The notes under the pieces were generated by a model that ran no database searches, was not told the origin of the DNA, and was given only the letters and a program-made list of their open reading frames with translations. From NCBI RefSeq assembly GCF_000372725.1, contig NW_005200333.1:734725-798724 (forward strand): a DNA stretch of 64,000 bases. Reading direction: 5' to 3'. Below, piece after piece: positions 41,415 to 53,232 of the stretch. Positions within the stretch are counted from its first letter, which is position 1; each line of letters opens with the position of its first letter. The DNA is from Emiliania huxleyi CCMP1516 (Eukaryota > Haptophyta > Isochrysidales > Noelaerhabdaceae). The position numbers and the translations under genes are program-made.

Positions 41415-41642
41415 CTAATTATTTTTTCGCACACAGTGCGAGGGAATCTGCGAAAATTCTTTTTTCGCAGCACCGGCTAGAATGTCGGGAGCCCAGATCT
41501 GACGTTTGCTGACGTTGCTCTCCACCCCGCTCCACCTCCGAGCGAGGTCGTCGCCTTCGAGCATCGCCTCGAGCGCGGGCCTCGGCGCGTCCGCGACGTA
41601 GGTGTCATCAAAAATGAGGGCGGACGGGTTGCGCACTTGCAT
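41415..41642 (-). CDS. Short unknown frame, possibly one exon
   Basis: 75 residues starting MQVRNPSALIFDDTYVADAP, then RPALEAMLEGDDLARRWSG, VSKRQIWAPDILAG and a stop. The first 60 residues look like true coding sequence; the AAKKEF end coincides with an AT-rich patch and may be intron. Function unknown. Confidence 0.35.
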   Translation of the reverse strand: MQVRNPSALIFDDTYVADAPRPALEAMLEGDDLARRWSGVESNVSKRQIWAPDILAGAAKKEFSQIPSHCVRKNN

Positions 41643-42905
41643 CTCGAGGTGGGTCTAATACTTGCCTTTCGGGGAGGGGCCTCAGGCCGGCTAGCGCAGT
41701 GGCGCCCGCACGACGTCTTCCCCCCCTCCCTCGCGGCAGCGAGTAGGCAGCGAGTGGAGCAATCGAGCGCCTATAAGAAGGTACGTGAGATGGTGATGGG
41801 AATGGGTGGTCGGTCGGTCGGTCGGTCGGGCGGGCAAGCTGGGAGAGGCGGGCGGGCGGGGCGGGGCGGGCGGGCGGGGTGATCGGAGAAGTCGTATCCA
41901 CAATCCGCAGCAGCGGAGCAGCCGCAGCAGCAGCTGCTGCAGCAGCAAGCTGCAACCTGCCGCAGATTGCTGCCGTTGTCTGCGCCGCGATCCGCCGCCG
42001 CGCCGCCGCGCCGCCGCCGCCTGCGCTCGCCGCCGCCTCGTAGACGACTCCTCTCGCGCTTGGAGAGCCGCGCAGCGGGCCGCGAGGTTGTGGTCAGAGA
42101 GCAGCAGGGTTGAGATCACAAAATTGGCCAATTTTGAGGTTGCTCGAGAGAGCCTGGAAATGGTCCCGCGCTGTAGCCCCGGTGCCGGCGCATCACACCT
42201 CAGCCTCGAGGGGCCGGTTCCGCCGCGCAGTCGAGCAGCAGGAGCTCGGGGGCAACTTTGTCGACAAACATGGTGAGGAAAATTTCGGCGAAGAAGCGGC
42301 ACTGGCGGCACGCCGGGACGAACCCGGACCGGTCATATTGTTCAGATCCACGGCGGCGAGCCGCCGCGAGCCCACCGGAGAGCCGGGAGCCGCGGCACTA
42401 GACCGCGCCGCCAGCGAGGCGAGAGCAGCAGCCGACGACCGGCCGTGACATGGGAGTTAGAACGGACGGGGGGATTTTCTCCTTAAGAAGCTCCCTCGCA
42501 CGAGACTTTGAATTTCGGCGGCGAATTTCAGCGTTTTGGTAACCGTTTTCAGTTGTTCTTGTTCTTGTTGCACATAAGCTGAAAGACCTTCCTCATAGAC
42601 TAGCTCCGCGCGCCGCACCGGGGGTAAATTCACAGTAACAAGGTATCTGTGAAAGGAGAAAGCTGAAACCTCGATTTTCTACGTACTACGAACGAAGGTG
42701 GCTGGCGTGCTCCGCCGACACCGACCGCCTCCGCCACAGCCCCGGCGGCGCTGCACGTTGGAGCCTCTGGAGGCATGGCTACCCCAATCAATGCCCTGCG
42801 TGCTGCGAGCTTGAGGGTGTCCGCTGTCCCCGCGCGCTCTGAGCGCCTCGGCGACCCGGCTCTCGCGCACCCTTTGCTCTATTATACTATCTCGAAGTAG
42901 TGCAT
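41643..42905. other. No confident gene; GGTCGGTC and CAGCAG-type short repeats
   Basis: (GGTC)n at 41808-41830 and GCAGCAG-rich sequence at 41905-41950. A partial match to the introner A core (GAGCCTCTGGAGGCATGG) occurs at about 42763-42780 without a second junction. Confidence 0.4.
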
Positions 42906-44424
42906 CTACGCAGACAAGCTCCAGTCTTGCGCTCTGACGTGCCGAGGCGTCGGCAGAGGGGATGGGGGCGGGGTTGACTGCAAAGGCTGCAAAGTGTCCC
43001 CCGCGAGTCGCAGCCACACGGGCTCCGGTGCTTTGCCGTCGGGGGGGGCGTCCTCCACCCTTTGCGAAGCTCCACCCTTTGCATCAGCAGCGGCGCCTGG
43101 GGTTGCACCGGATTCCCAGAGGGCGTCGCTCGCGGAGGCGAGGACGCTCGAGAGGCTGACCGACGCGTCCGAGTCGAGCGAGCTGAGAGAGCAGGCTGAG
43201 GGCGCCGGGCTGGACGCGATCTGCCTCGCCTTCTCCCGCGCCTCCAGCTCGCTCCTGCTCGCGGTGTCCGCAGCCGCGAAGGCCTCACGCACGCGCGCCT
43301 CTTCGTCGGTGGACACGACCAGGTCCATCGCCGCTCGGTAGTTGCGCCGGCCGATGTGGTAGGTCAGCCACCCTCGCCGCGCCGCCTCGGGGTCGCCCCC
43401 CTCGGACAGGAAGCGGGCCCACTCTCCGCGAGGCGGCGGCGCAGCCGGGGGCGCAGCCTGATACGCGCCGCCGGCCGAGCACGGTCCTGGCTCCGACGGC
43501 GCCGCTTCGGCCCACTCCTCGCTGCTCCGCCGCACGGCCTGCGGAGTGGCAACCACCGGCCGACTGCTCACGGCGTCGGCCCACAAGTCGCCGTCCGAGT
43601 CCGACTCGTCGAGCGTCTCCGCCGCTGCCTCGGCCTCTTGGCGCGCCGCCTCCGCCGCCGCCGCCGCCGCCGCCGCCGCCTCCGCCTCCGCCTCCGCCGC
43701 CTCCGCCGCCTCCGCCGCCTCCGCCGCCGCCGCCTGGAGGCGCGCAACACTGGCGCGGCCCAAGTTGCCGCGGTGGCGGGCCTGGGGTAGGGGGAGGGGC
43801 GGAAGGCTCTCAACAAGGCTCTAGCAAAGCTCCACACGATACCGCGGTGGCACTCCTGCAGCGCCGCTGCGGCGCTGTCCATCAACGCCTCCTCATACAT
43901 CTCCTCAAGTGCCTCCGCCTGCGGGACCATATCTAGGACATGTCATGGGGCGTCGCCCCCCCGCCCCCTCCACGCCGCCTCCGCGCCGCCGCGCCTCCAC
44001 CGCCCGCTTGCTTGCCCGCTTGCTCGCCTCGAGCCGCTCCTGTTCGCAGCACTCGCCGCGTGAAGACGCTCCCTCACAGCCGCCCGCTTGCCCGCTCCTC
44101 GAGACAGTGTACGCTCCCTGAGCTCCGCAACCCTCCGGCACATGACGGTCGTGGTGGAGCCGTCCTCCTCGTCGGAATAGGATCAGTTCGTCTGGCGCGC
44201 GAGGGGCGACTGGCGCGCGCCGAGAGGCTGCTCGCGAGGCCCAGCGGCAGCGGCGCGGGCGTGAGCCCGAGCGGCGTGTCGTAGTGCGAGTAGTCGTCCT
44301 CGGCCTCGGACGGGCCGTTAGGCAGCTTCATCTGGGCGGACGAGGCGGCGAGCTGTTCGAGGAAGAGCTGGCGAGAGAGCTCGGCGTCGCTCGCGGTGGC
44401 GTCGAGCGTCGGCACGGCGTGCAT
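42906..44424 (-). CDS. Low-complexity coiled-coil protein, several exons
   Basis: The first exon starts MHAVPTLDATASDAELSRQL (ATG at 44424) and has LEQLAASSAQMKLPNGPSEA. A middle part gives EQERLEASKRASKRAVEARR. Another exon gives AEALEEMYEEALMDSAAAAL and ECHRGIVWSF. The last, 43763-42906, is an Ala/Glu coil followed by DESDSDGDLWADAV, RGWLTYHIGRRNYRAAMDLV and a Ser-rich tail ending RAQDWSLSA. Splice borders are only approximate; one intron near 43785-43830 fits a GC donor. Function unknown. Confidence 0.45.
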
Positions 44425-46347
44425 GAAACAGAGACCCCTCCCCACCACCCCAACCCCCCCCACCCCCTTGCTCCCCTTCCCCCCTCGGGAGGGCCGAACT
44501 GAGGCGCCCGAGGGGACCCCGCAATTCCCTTCCCCCCTCGGAGGGGGCCGGACGAGGCGTACCCCGAGGGCCCCACTCTTTCCTTCGCATAGCGGCCACT
44601 CTTTGGATCGCTGGTCGAGCGACCCGGGGGATGCCCCGCGCGCCTGACCCAGGCGCGAGAAACGAATCTGCGAGGCGTGGCCGCTTATGCGGCCCGATGG
44701 GGAGGAACGGGGCGAGCCCCCTCCAACCCACCCGCGCTAGGTCTCGGGTTTGACGCATGGGGTCACTCCCGCGCGACCTCGGGAACTAGCCGGGGCAGTC
44801 GGAGAAGGGGCAACTCCGTGCACTGACGGTCGGCCGCCAGAAAACACGCCTCCGTGGCTCGGGTTACACCAATCCTCGCTACCCAACGCGGCCAAAGGAT
44901 ATCCACCTCGAGAACCTCGAGAGAACACAGTGAGCGCCCCAGCACTTCACTACGCCCTCCGCGCGAAATCGCTAGTGGTGCTCTAGGAACGGTCCAGGAA
45001 GGGTCTAGGAACGGTGGGACCAGGAGGGCTCCAGGAACGGTCCAGGATGGAAGGGTCTAGGAACGGACCACGCTCGAAGCACCACCGCCAGGTGCTTGTC
45101 GAGCTCGGCTAGATCTCGCTCGTTCTCGGCTAAATCTCGCTCGTTCTTTTTTTGGAAAACTGTACCCCATGTCCCCAATGTACCCTACATTCGCTGAGGA
45201 TGCGTGGCGGCTAGTGCAGGCGGCTGACATTTTCTTAGTGGATCACTGTTCTCAATCCGTTGCCTGACACTCCCTAGTGAATTGACTCTTCCTTCCTACC
45301 TACCTGCCTCCGTGCAATCGAAAAAAAAATCCAGGATTTGATGGGAAAAGTCTGGGATTTCCAGAGAACCAGAGAACCTGTACCCCATGTTCCCCGACGG
45401 CGTTTGCCTGACATCCACGCCAGGCAAGCCATGGCACTTTCCTCGTCCGCTCGCGCTTGCCGCGCCGCATTGCGCCCGACTATGCCGCCGCGAGCTGCAC
45501 ACCTAGACCCCCGCGACGCCTATTGCTCACGGAACCCGCCGCCCCCTCACCACCCCCACCGTGCGATGCGCTCTCGCTCGCGGAGCGGCTGTACCCCCCT
45601 CAGCTCGCACCGCCTGCCTACTCCCGCTCGCAGGTACCATCGAGGAGGGCGCGAGACGCGTCCGCTGCTGCCCATTCCCCACCCTTGTCCCGCGCGCGAC
45701 CGCCCTCTCTCTCTTCTGGCAAGAGAGCGACCCCCGCTCTCGCTTGCTCGCCAATCGCCGCCCGGCTCCAGTCCGAGCGCCGAGGACGCGAGAGAGCGTG
45801 CCGGCGGCCTTGTCTCGACGCTCACGCCGCGGCCCGCTGCCCGTAGGCGCGGCTCTCTCCTCTCCGGCTCGCCCTCTCTTCCCATTCAGCATGCACATGC
45901 CCTTGGGCAGCACCATTTTTTGTGCGGCCGCCGGCTGAATTCTTTTGATCTGTGTAGGCGAGGCTCGAGAGGGGCGGGTTGGCTCGAGATCGCGCCAGTG
46001 CTGCGGGGCTGGGTGGGTGGGTGGCGGGCGGGCTCGAGATCGCGCGACTGATCGTTTCGTGGGGAGATTCCCCGAGATTTTATCATACCCGTATACCCCC
46101 CACATACATCCCGTAGGCGTTTGCCTTTCCTGCTACGAGTACGAGCCGAGATTGACCTGAGATTGAGCCCGCCGAGCAAAGTTCCCGCCTGCTCGCATTT
46201 CTGCTACTCTCCCACGCTGTGTCCGCAGCCGTTAGGGCCACTCTGAGCGCTGGCCTGCACCCCCCATCGAGCGCTGGCCTGCACTTCCCATCGGGGACAC
46301 CACCTTCAACCGCTTCTTGCCTCTCTGCAGGAATTCTTTCGATCAAC
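44425..46347. other. Long stretch without a supported gene
   Basis: Holds a GGGGGAAGGG-type duplicate (44470-44560), the AGGAACGG repeat below, and a CT-rich region at 45600-45900. Open frames here lack motifs or splice support. Confidence 0.4.
44985..45068. repeat. AGGAACGGTCC-type tandem repeat
   Basis: Six or seven imperfect units of AGGAACGG(T/A)CC or AGGGTCTAGGAACGG in direct order. Confidence 0.7.
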
Positions 46348-48322
46348 ATGCTCAATCTCGAGTTCGTGCCGGCCGCCGGTAACAAGCTCGTGCTCAAGCT
46401 CTCTCCTCCGCCGCCGCTTGCTGACAAGCAGGTGTGCGTTAATTTGCAGTGGCTGAGGGAGGGGGTATGCACGCGCGCACCGCGGCAACGCACGCAACGC
46501 TGCGCTTTCCCTGCAAGACGACCCTCTCTCGTTCTGTGGCTGACAGGCGTCTCTGGCGGACAACACGACCGTCATCGACTCTGGCGGCGGCAACGCCGTC
46601 GGCATCCCCTCCGAGCCCGTCTCGCTCAAGGATGGCATCGACACCGGCACCGCCAGCACTGGCACCGGCACCGTCCCGCCCGAGCCCGGCCCGCTCAAGG
46701 ACGGCATTGACGCGGGCGGCGGCAACGTCGAGGGCGAGTCTTCGCCGATGACGTCCTCCGCGAAGGTCGGAATCGTGCCGGCTGACGACGGCCGCATCAC
46801 GCTCGTCATCTCCGCGTCGGTGTCGCCCTCGCTCCCCGGAGCCAAGGTGCGCGTGCGCACGCTAGGATCGTGATCATTCCCTCTCCCGTCTCCGAAAGCC
46901 TGCGCGTACTCTCCCTCGCCCACAGGCGTGCGGCGTCAAGAACGTCAACATCTCCGTGGCAAAGTCTGGCCCGGAGGGCGTCCTCAAGAAGGACCCGGCC
47001 GCGGAAAAGGCGCCCGACGCGGGCGCGGTCGGCTCGGACAAGGCCAAGGCCATGTCCGCCGCCCACGCGCCGAGCCCGCCCGCAGTTTTCTGGTCTAAGT
47101 TTACGCGCCCGGCCGGCCCATCGACGGCCCCCACCGGTGCCGTCAAGGGCGCCCTCAAGAAGGACATCCCTGCGGCAGAGTCTGGCGCGGAGGCCTCCGT
47201 TGACGAGACCGGCGCCATCAAGATCGACCCGGCGCTCAAGCTCGCCACCAAGGTCGCCACGGCCCTCAAGCCGGCGGCGGCCGGCGGCGCGCCGCTGCCT
47301 TCTATCAAAGCCCCGGCGGCGAGCGCCTGGCATTCTGCGCGCCGGCGTCTGCCGACCCACTATGTGACCGCATCCCGCGTTCGACGCGTAGGGCGACGCC
47401 GACTGTTCGACCAAGGAGTTTCCAGAGGAGACGGCCGCCCCGGCGGTGAGCACCTCCCAGCACCCTTCTGTGCACACGCGAGTATTGCGGGGACACGCGA
47501 GTCCTACAGGCGGGCACTTACATTGACCCTGTGACCTCTCGTCTGCCGCACGTCACGCGCAGGGCATCGACGAGTGGAAGACCCCCTCCCCGCTCCGCAA
47601 GATCGAGCGCAAGGGCGAGTCCAACCTGATCGACCGCTCCAAGAAGACCACCAAGAACCTCACCCCGATCGGCCGCGTCGACCCCAACGGGTTCGCGGCT
47701 CTGCTCGGAACGGACCTCGACGAGGAAGACCTCGCTGACGTCGGCTCCGGCAACGCGTTCGACGACGAGGAAGACCTCGCTGGCGTCGGCTCCGGCGAAG
47801 CGTCTGTCGGCGACGCCCCGCCGACGTCGTCGACGCCTTCGGCGCGTACTTGCCCGTGCAGCGCGCTCTGCTCGTGACTAACCCTCGTCCGCACTGTTCC
47901 AGGAGACGGAGCCGACCTCGACGCGCTCCGGTTTCCGCTTCGGCAAGTTCTGCTCGACAAAGCTACTGTGCATCTTCTTCTCCGTGGTGATCGGTCTGGG
48001 CTGCTCGGCCTTTGCTCTGTCTTCCTACGGCTCTGCCGGCGTCTCCGAGCTCCTCAACGCGGTGTCCGTGCCCGACGCGGTCGCGATCCCGGTGAGCAAT
48101 AGAACTGGAGCGCAATGGCTCCCAGCACGCCCTGACTCTCCGTCGCGTGCGCTCGTGTATATCTCGCAGGTTCTCGACCTCTCCAACACCACGCCAAAGA
48201 ACGAGTTCAGCCCGACGGTGCGCGGAACGGCGTTTGCACCGTCTGCGGCGCTCCCGATCTCGAGCGGGCGGCGATGGCCCCGCGACGCGGCGCGGGATGG
48301 CGCCCGCCTCTCGCTTGGCGAC
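46348..48322 (+). CDS. Single-pass membrane protein, seven exons, running into P450 sequence
   Basis: Exons 46348-46431, 46547-46846, 46926-47309, 47392-47445, 47563-47841, 47903-48091 and 48170 onward join in phase; two introns need GC donors. The product starts MLNLEFVPAAGNKLVLKL and has VSLKDGIDTG and PLKDGIDAGG repeats. A Lys/Ala-rich part and EWKTPSPLRKIERKGESN follow, then an acidic DLDEEDLADVGSG repeat. One membrane helix, KLLCIFFSVVIGLGCSAFAL, lies near the end, followed by LDLSNTTPKNEFSPTVRG. Function unknown. From 48319 the last exon continues without a stop into the P450 start, so the present gene is either a fusion or has lost its own 3' end. Confidence 0.55.
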
Positions 48323-50015
48323 ATGGCTCGGGTCGGGGCCGCCGCGTCGGCGCACGCGATCGGCGAGTGTGAGGACGCGACCGAAGAGTGCAACGAGTGC
48401 ACGACCGGCTGCAACGCATCCTCGCTCAACTCGGCGACGGGCGAGGGCGTCGCCCGGTACGCCGGCTTCTCGCGGGCCCGGACATCGGGGGCAGCTCCGG
48501 CGGAAAGCATGGCAGAGACGCGGTGCTCTGACGCAGTCGTCTGCCGCGATGAGATCTCGTGGTCGAGCGCGTCGCCGCGCACCAACTTCACGCAGCTCCT
48601 GCCTCAGACTAGCCACGGCGACAACGTGCGCCGCAAATCCATCCTCGACAAGATCACCAGTCTCATGGCGCTCGTGCAGGGCTCGCTCCGCTGCGCGCTC
48701 GCCTCGGGCACATCCGACGCGGTCACCCCCATGCTGCTCCTTGTGCTCGCCCTGCTGCTCCTTCTCTGGCCGCCCACCCTCCGTCCCGTGAATTTCGCCC
48801 CACGTCCGCTCTCGGTCCCCATGACCGTTAGCGCGTTCCTGACGCTGCTCATGCCCGGCGCGGCTGCAATTGCCGCCGACCAGTGGAGCAGCCCATCGAT
48901 CCCGCCGTCGCCAGCTGTTGACTGGTTGGTACACGTGGTTGCTGTACACCGTCATCAACACGATAATCCGAGGCTTTGACGTGGAGCTGCAGGATCCCGA
49001 GGGGCTGCTCGAGCACGCGCAGCCGCACCAGCGCATCCGGCCGCACGTCTACAGCTTCCCCATCTCTTCCGTGTACGCGACGATCAATGCCCGCCACCAC
49101 CGCCTCGCGGATGTGATCAAGGCCGTGGTGGCCTCGAACCAGCTCTTGCGCACCGCCGCGATCGTCGAGGGCGAGTGTGAGGACGATAGTGCGGATGAGG
49201 CGGACGAGCCATCGAATTACGACCACGTGAAAGCCGCCGATGGCCGCGGCTGAGGGTCTAGATGAGGGTGTGTGTGCGCACGTAATCGTCCGGCATCAGC
49301 TGTCAATCGCCCTCAGCCTCACCCTTCGCCGCGCCTATGCTATGTGACTGTGTATTGTGGTACGAGAGGTACTGTGTGGTACGGTATATGTGTATCGAGG
49401 GCAGGACCCGTCCTGCCTCGGGTCGTGAGTGAACACGTGTGGCGCAGCCGATTACGGCGGCACCACCACGCAGGGTGCCTCGAGGCTCGAGCCGCCCCCG
49501 TCAGTATACGGGGTATGGAGGGTGAGTTGACCGGGGGTTGTGCGCCGGGCCCTCCTGCTCGGCTCCAGCGAGTAGACAAGTCTTGTCATCAACAGAGTAG
49601 AAGGATCTGACCTCAGGGCTGATGTAACCAAGCGCTGGTACCGTGGTTTTACCTCACACCCATGGTCTCACACTGTGCCGGCAGTCGCCGAGCAGTGTCG
49701 CTCACACAAGCCGCAGCACAAGTGACTGAGGGCCAGTGAGGGCGAGCCCATCGCTGTGACAGCTGTGGCAGCCGCACTCTCCAGGCTTCTGTCGCAAAGA
49801 GCTGCATGCCACCGGGCGCTGTCGAGGTTCGCCGAGCGCGGCGCAGGTTAGGTAGAGATCGCGTGCTCGCCCGCCCGCCGCCTCGAGGAGCAAGGGGAGG
49901 AGACGGCAGCGGATATCGTCGACGGCTTCCTCAAGCAGCACGCGGACTTCGTCGCCGAGCTGCGGCGTGCAAACCTTGATGAGAAGGTCATCAAGGCGAT
50001 GCTCGAGCTCGGGCT
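48319..50015. repeat. Segmental duplication block D
   Basis: 48319-48931 equals 34516-35128; 48932-50015 equals 37069-38157 with small indels (GTGT versus GTGTGT near 49695; ATG missing near 49832). The 1.94 kb between the two parts in block B is deleted here. Confidence 0.88.
48323..49252 (+). pseudogene. P450 copy lacking its catalytic core
   Basis: The 5' part through AVDWLV is intact. The sequence then jumps to THE post-heme exon (WLLYTVINTIIRGFDVELQD), which now lies in a different frame. All of the ExxR, PERF and heme regions are missing, and the joined frame ends at 48979. The deletion junction shows at most 1-2 bases of microhomology. Confidence 0.85.
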
Positions 50016-50989
50016 GTGAGCTCTCAAAAGTCGCTGTTCACAGTGGCGACACCGGTTTCTTCTTTTATATCTTCATGAACCGCTGGGGGAGGAATAATTT
50101 CGTGCCCAGACCGCCGTACTGGCACGGTAGGATCGAGATCCGCGAGCGAGAGATGGAATTGGAGCCCTGGTGCGACGGGTTAGGTGAGCTACCATCACTG
50201 TCTTAGTGCGCGCGCCCCGCATGGTCCGACACATCTAAAGTGGAAGGGTGGGGTAGGGGAGAAGTACTCTTGAGGGAATCATTGGACCGTCAGGCCCCGG
50301 GGACTGGCCAGTCCGACTAACACAACCTTCAGGAACACCATTTTGCGGTCCTGAGCGGCCGTCTCGGAGCAGAAGCTTCCCTGCCTCCTTAGCCATGTTG
50401 CGGTGCCCTCGCGCCATCTGGTCGACGCACTGCTCGCAAGTAAAGCGTCTTCACAGGTCGGCAGATACGCCTCACCTTCAAAAAGGTGGCTGCCTACCCC
50501 AAAGCCCAGCCCGGTGCATCGATTTCTCTTGACGATTTCACTTTAAAACGCTGGTGCAGATGGGGTTTTCTCTATAGAAGTCGGAGCCTTGCGTCGAAGG
50601 AGAGGCAGCGTGCGGCTCCGTGGACTCGGCCATCACCCGCGGGTGAGAGGGCGATAGGAAGCACTCCCGCCCTCTGAGGCGGCCGTCCGAGTCGGGGAGG
50701 CAAACACACAGCCATCCTCGCGGGTGTGGGCGGCCTTATCGGCCCGCTATACTAACCCTTAAGTCGGCCCTTCCTCGGGTCGGCTTCGGAGGCCCCGCAG
50801 CCCTAGCCGGAGCTAAGGGGCCCGGCTTTCTCGGCGCTAACCCTAGGGGAAATCGCTCCGGAATAGGGTTCCCGGCACCATCGGGCGGCGCCACACGGAT
50901 GGAGGGAGTCGGGTTTGCCATCGGCGGGCCGTGAGGGCGCTGAGAACTCAAGGCTGAGTTTTCGCTCCCACTTTCGATGTGTCGGAGTA
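50016..50989. other. No supported gene
   Basis: Unique sequence between duplication blocks D and C. Nothing recognisable on either strand. Confidence 0.35.
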
Positions 50990-51154
50990 TAACATTAGTA
51001 GTAACATTAGCTTTCAAACTTAGCGGGCCCCTTCGGCATCGGCACGGAGCCGTCCGGAGGCGCCCCGGTTCCTTTTTTCGCGAATTTGGGGAAATCCGCT
51101 AGACGGCTAGGTAGGAGGAGGAGAGCGTCGGGAGAGCTCCGAGCAATGTCCAAC

Positions 51155-52024
51155 CTGAGGGAGGGTGTAGAGGATGTAGAGTGTAGAGCGCTGTAGAGCT
51201 GTAGAGATGTAGAGCGCTGTAGAGCTGTAGAGCTCTACATCCGCCGCGTGACGAACTGCGTGCGTTGTAGAGCGATGTAGAGCGCGATTTTGCTGTAGAG
51301 TTTGTTGTAGAGGCTCTACAGCCAAACCGCCGGGAAGGCAGTGGCTTAAAGAGGTCGAGCCGCGCTAATGGGGTGTCTCCCAGCTTACTGGAGCTCTGAT
51401 GGACGGCCCTGACTACACAGAGAGTCACTCTGACGGCACACAACACCCTATAACTGCGTCATGACCAGCCTGCCATACGTCGCCGGTGCCGCATTCGTCG
51501 CTGTGCTTCTTTAGCAGGCGGTGGACTGTCGGCTGCGAGGACGGTCGCATTTGCGCGAGGCGAGGCGAGCATTGCTGCGCGTTGCATGCGCCATGACTCG
51601 CGCCAGCGCGTGCGGGAGCTCCTGGCCTGAGCGTTGAGTCCAAGCGAGTTGCGCTGGCCACTATCGGCTATCGCTACGCCGAGCCGAGCTGACGCGCCGA
51701 GGCGCCGGCCAGTCGCAGCCGTGAGGCATGCCACAGCAGCAGAGGCACCTGCCACCCATTGGGCGGGCAGACAGAAGGCCAGGGCAGCACTGGCAAGTGC
51801 AACGCGCCTCATGTCGGAGAGCGACCGTGCCTCGTTCGCCGCTTATCATGTAGAGTTTGTTGTAGAGATTTCACGTTGTAGAGCGCCTCTACATCGCTCT
51901 ACAACGCACGCAGTTCGTCACGCGGCGGATGTAGAGCTCTACAGCTCTACAGCGCTCCAGAGCGCTCTACATCTCTACAGCTCTACAGCGCTCTACACTC
52001 TACATCCTCTACACCCTCCCTCAG
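51155..52024. mobile_element. 870-bp non-autonomous transposon with long inverted ends
   Basis: Both ends start CTGAGGGAGGGTGTAGAGG reading inward and stay nearly identical for about 130-150 bp. The arms are largely made of TGTAGAG words. TGTCCAAC flanks it at 51147-51154 and 52025-52032. The matching place in block A (28945-28952) has a single TGTCCAAC and no element, a true empty site. The interior (about 51330-51840) has a minus-strand frame starting MRRVALASAALAFCLPAQW that may be captured host sequence. No transposase is seen. The 8-bp duplication equals that of the 171-bp MITE at 4327. Confidence 0.92.
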
Positions 52025-52287
52025 TGTCCAACCAACCAACCAAGCAAGCTTGAGCACTTGAGCACTGACTGGATAGGGTCGATTCCGCATGGTACGGGAC
52101 CCCTAAGCAAGCTAGCTAGCTAGCTAGCCTTCCTTCCCTTCCCGTTCCTATCCTTCCGGCCCTCCCTCCTTCCTTCCCCCTCCCTCTAGCCCTCCCTCCC
52201 CTCCCGGCTGACTGACTGAAGAGAACAACAGCGTGATTTCTCTTTGGTTGAGATTTCTCCTGGCTGAATGCCAACCCCTACTCGACG

Positions 52288-52896
52288 ATGGCGGATGGCT
52301 GGTTCCAGGCGGTGGCCCGCTCGCCGTCCGATGGGGCAGTCTGTCACTGGTTCACGTGGCGCGAAGAGGGCACCGACTGGCGGCGTGCGGCGCCCTCTCC
52401 TCTGGCGGCGTCTGCACCGCTCAGCGCGCCACGAGGGAGGCTCTGCGGCAACACGCACGAGCGCGTCAGCGGGGCCTTTGGGTGTATTCTGCCGGCAGGC
52501 CATGCCGGGCCGCATGACTACGCGCCGCGGAGAGAGCGGCGCTCCGCAAAGCGGCCGCTCGATGCATCGGCGACAGCCGGCCCGGCGTGCCGGCGAGCCT
52601 TGCATCTGGCTGTGGTGTCTGAGACCGCACTTGTCTCGATGCACCGGCGTGTGGTGCCTCAGTGGGGGCCCCGAGCGGTGGCGACGGAGGCGGAGGACGA
52701 GGTGGAGGCTGCGGTGGAGGGGGCGCTGCGTGGCGACGACGAGGTGGAGGTTGAGGTGTGGAGCAGGAGTCGGAGTCCGAGGCGGGAGCGGAGGCTCCGA
52801 GCGACGACGATGAGGGTTGCGCCGCCACCTCGGGGGGTTCCTCGGCCGCGCACCCCGCTCCGACGGTGGCCACGGAGGCAGAAGGGCTCCGATTAA
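52288..52896 (+). CDS. Chimeric frame: GHAGPH-motif insert fused to acidic/SR frame
   Basis: 202 residues starting MADGWFQAVARSPSDGAVCH. The inserted part ends with CGNTHERVSGAFGCILPAGH and GPHDYAP, a small C-x(n)-C-x4-H-x2-H pattern that could bind zinc. It then joins in frame to the EDEVEAAVEGALRGDDEVE part known from block A and, because of a 2-base insertion, ends in a Ser/Arg-rich tail. The other copies lack the insert. Translation is unproven. Confidence 0.35.
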   Translation: MADGWFQAVARSPSDGAVCHWFTWREEGTDWRRAAPSPLAASAPLSAPRGRLCGNTHERVSGAFGCILPAGHAGPHDYAPRRERRSAKRPLDASATAGPACRRALHLAVVSETALVSMHRRVVPQWGPRAVATEAEDEVEAAVEGALRGDDEVEVEVWSRSRSPRRERRLRATTMRVAPPPRGVPRPRTPLRRWPRRQKGSD

Positions 52897-53232
52897 AATT
52901 CTCCCATTAAGCTAGCGCGCGATACACACAGCTAAAAGTACGTACAAGCTCGTACACACTGAGAGAGAGATTCGTTCAACGGCGACACGTGACGGCTTCT
53001 TTCTCCGTCTCCGACTGCGCTGACGAGTGGTAGGGCCCCCGGGGGCCCTAGAAAGCGCGCCTCACTCTCCCTTTTCTCCCACAAGTGCCGACACTGCAAA
53101 CGGGATGCCTAGTGCAGCAACACTACGGATTTCGGTTTCATTCAAATATAGGAAAACAAGGAAACCCGCTTGCCGTCCATTCTCGTCCATTCCGCTTGCA
53201 GCCTGCCATCCCGGCCGGGGTCTTCACCTGCC

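Noticed and set aside
45338-46051. 237-codon frame
   Set aside because: No motif, skewed composition, and no splice or signal evidence.
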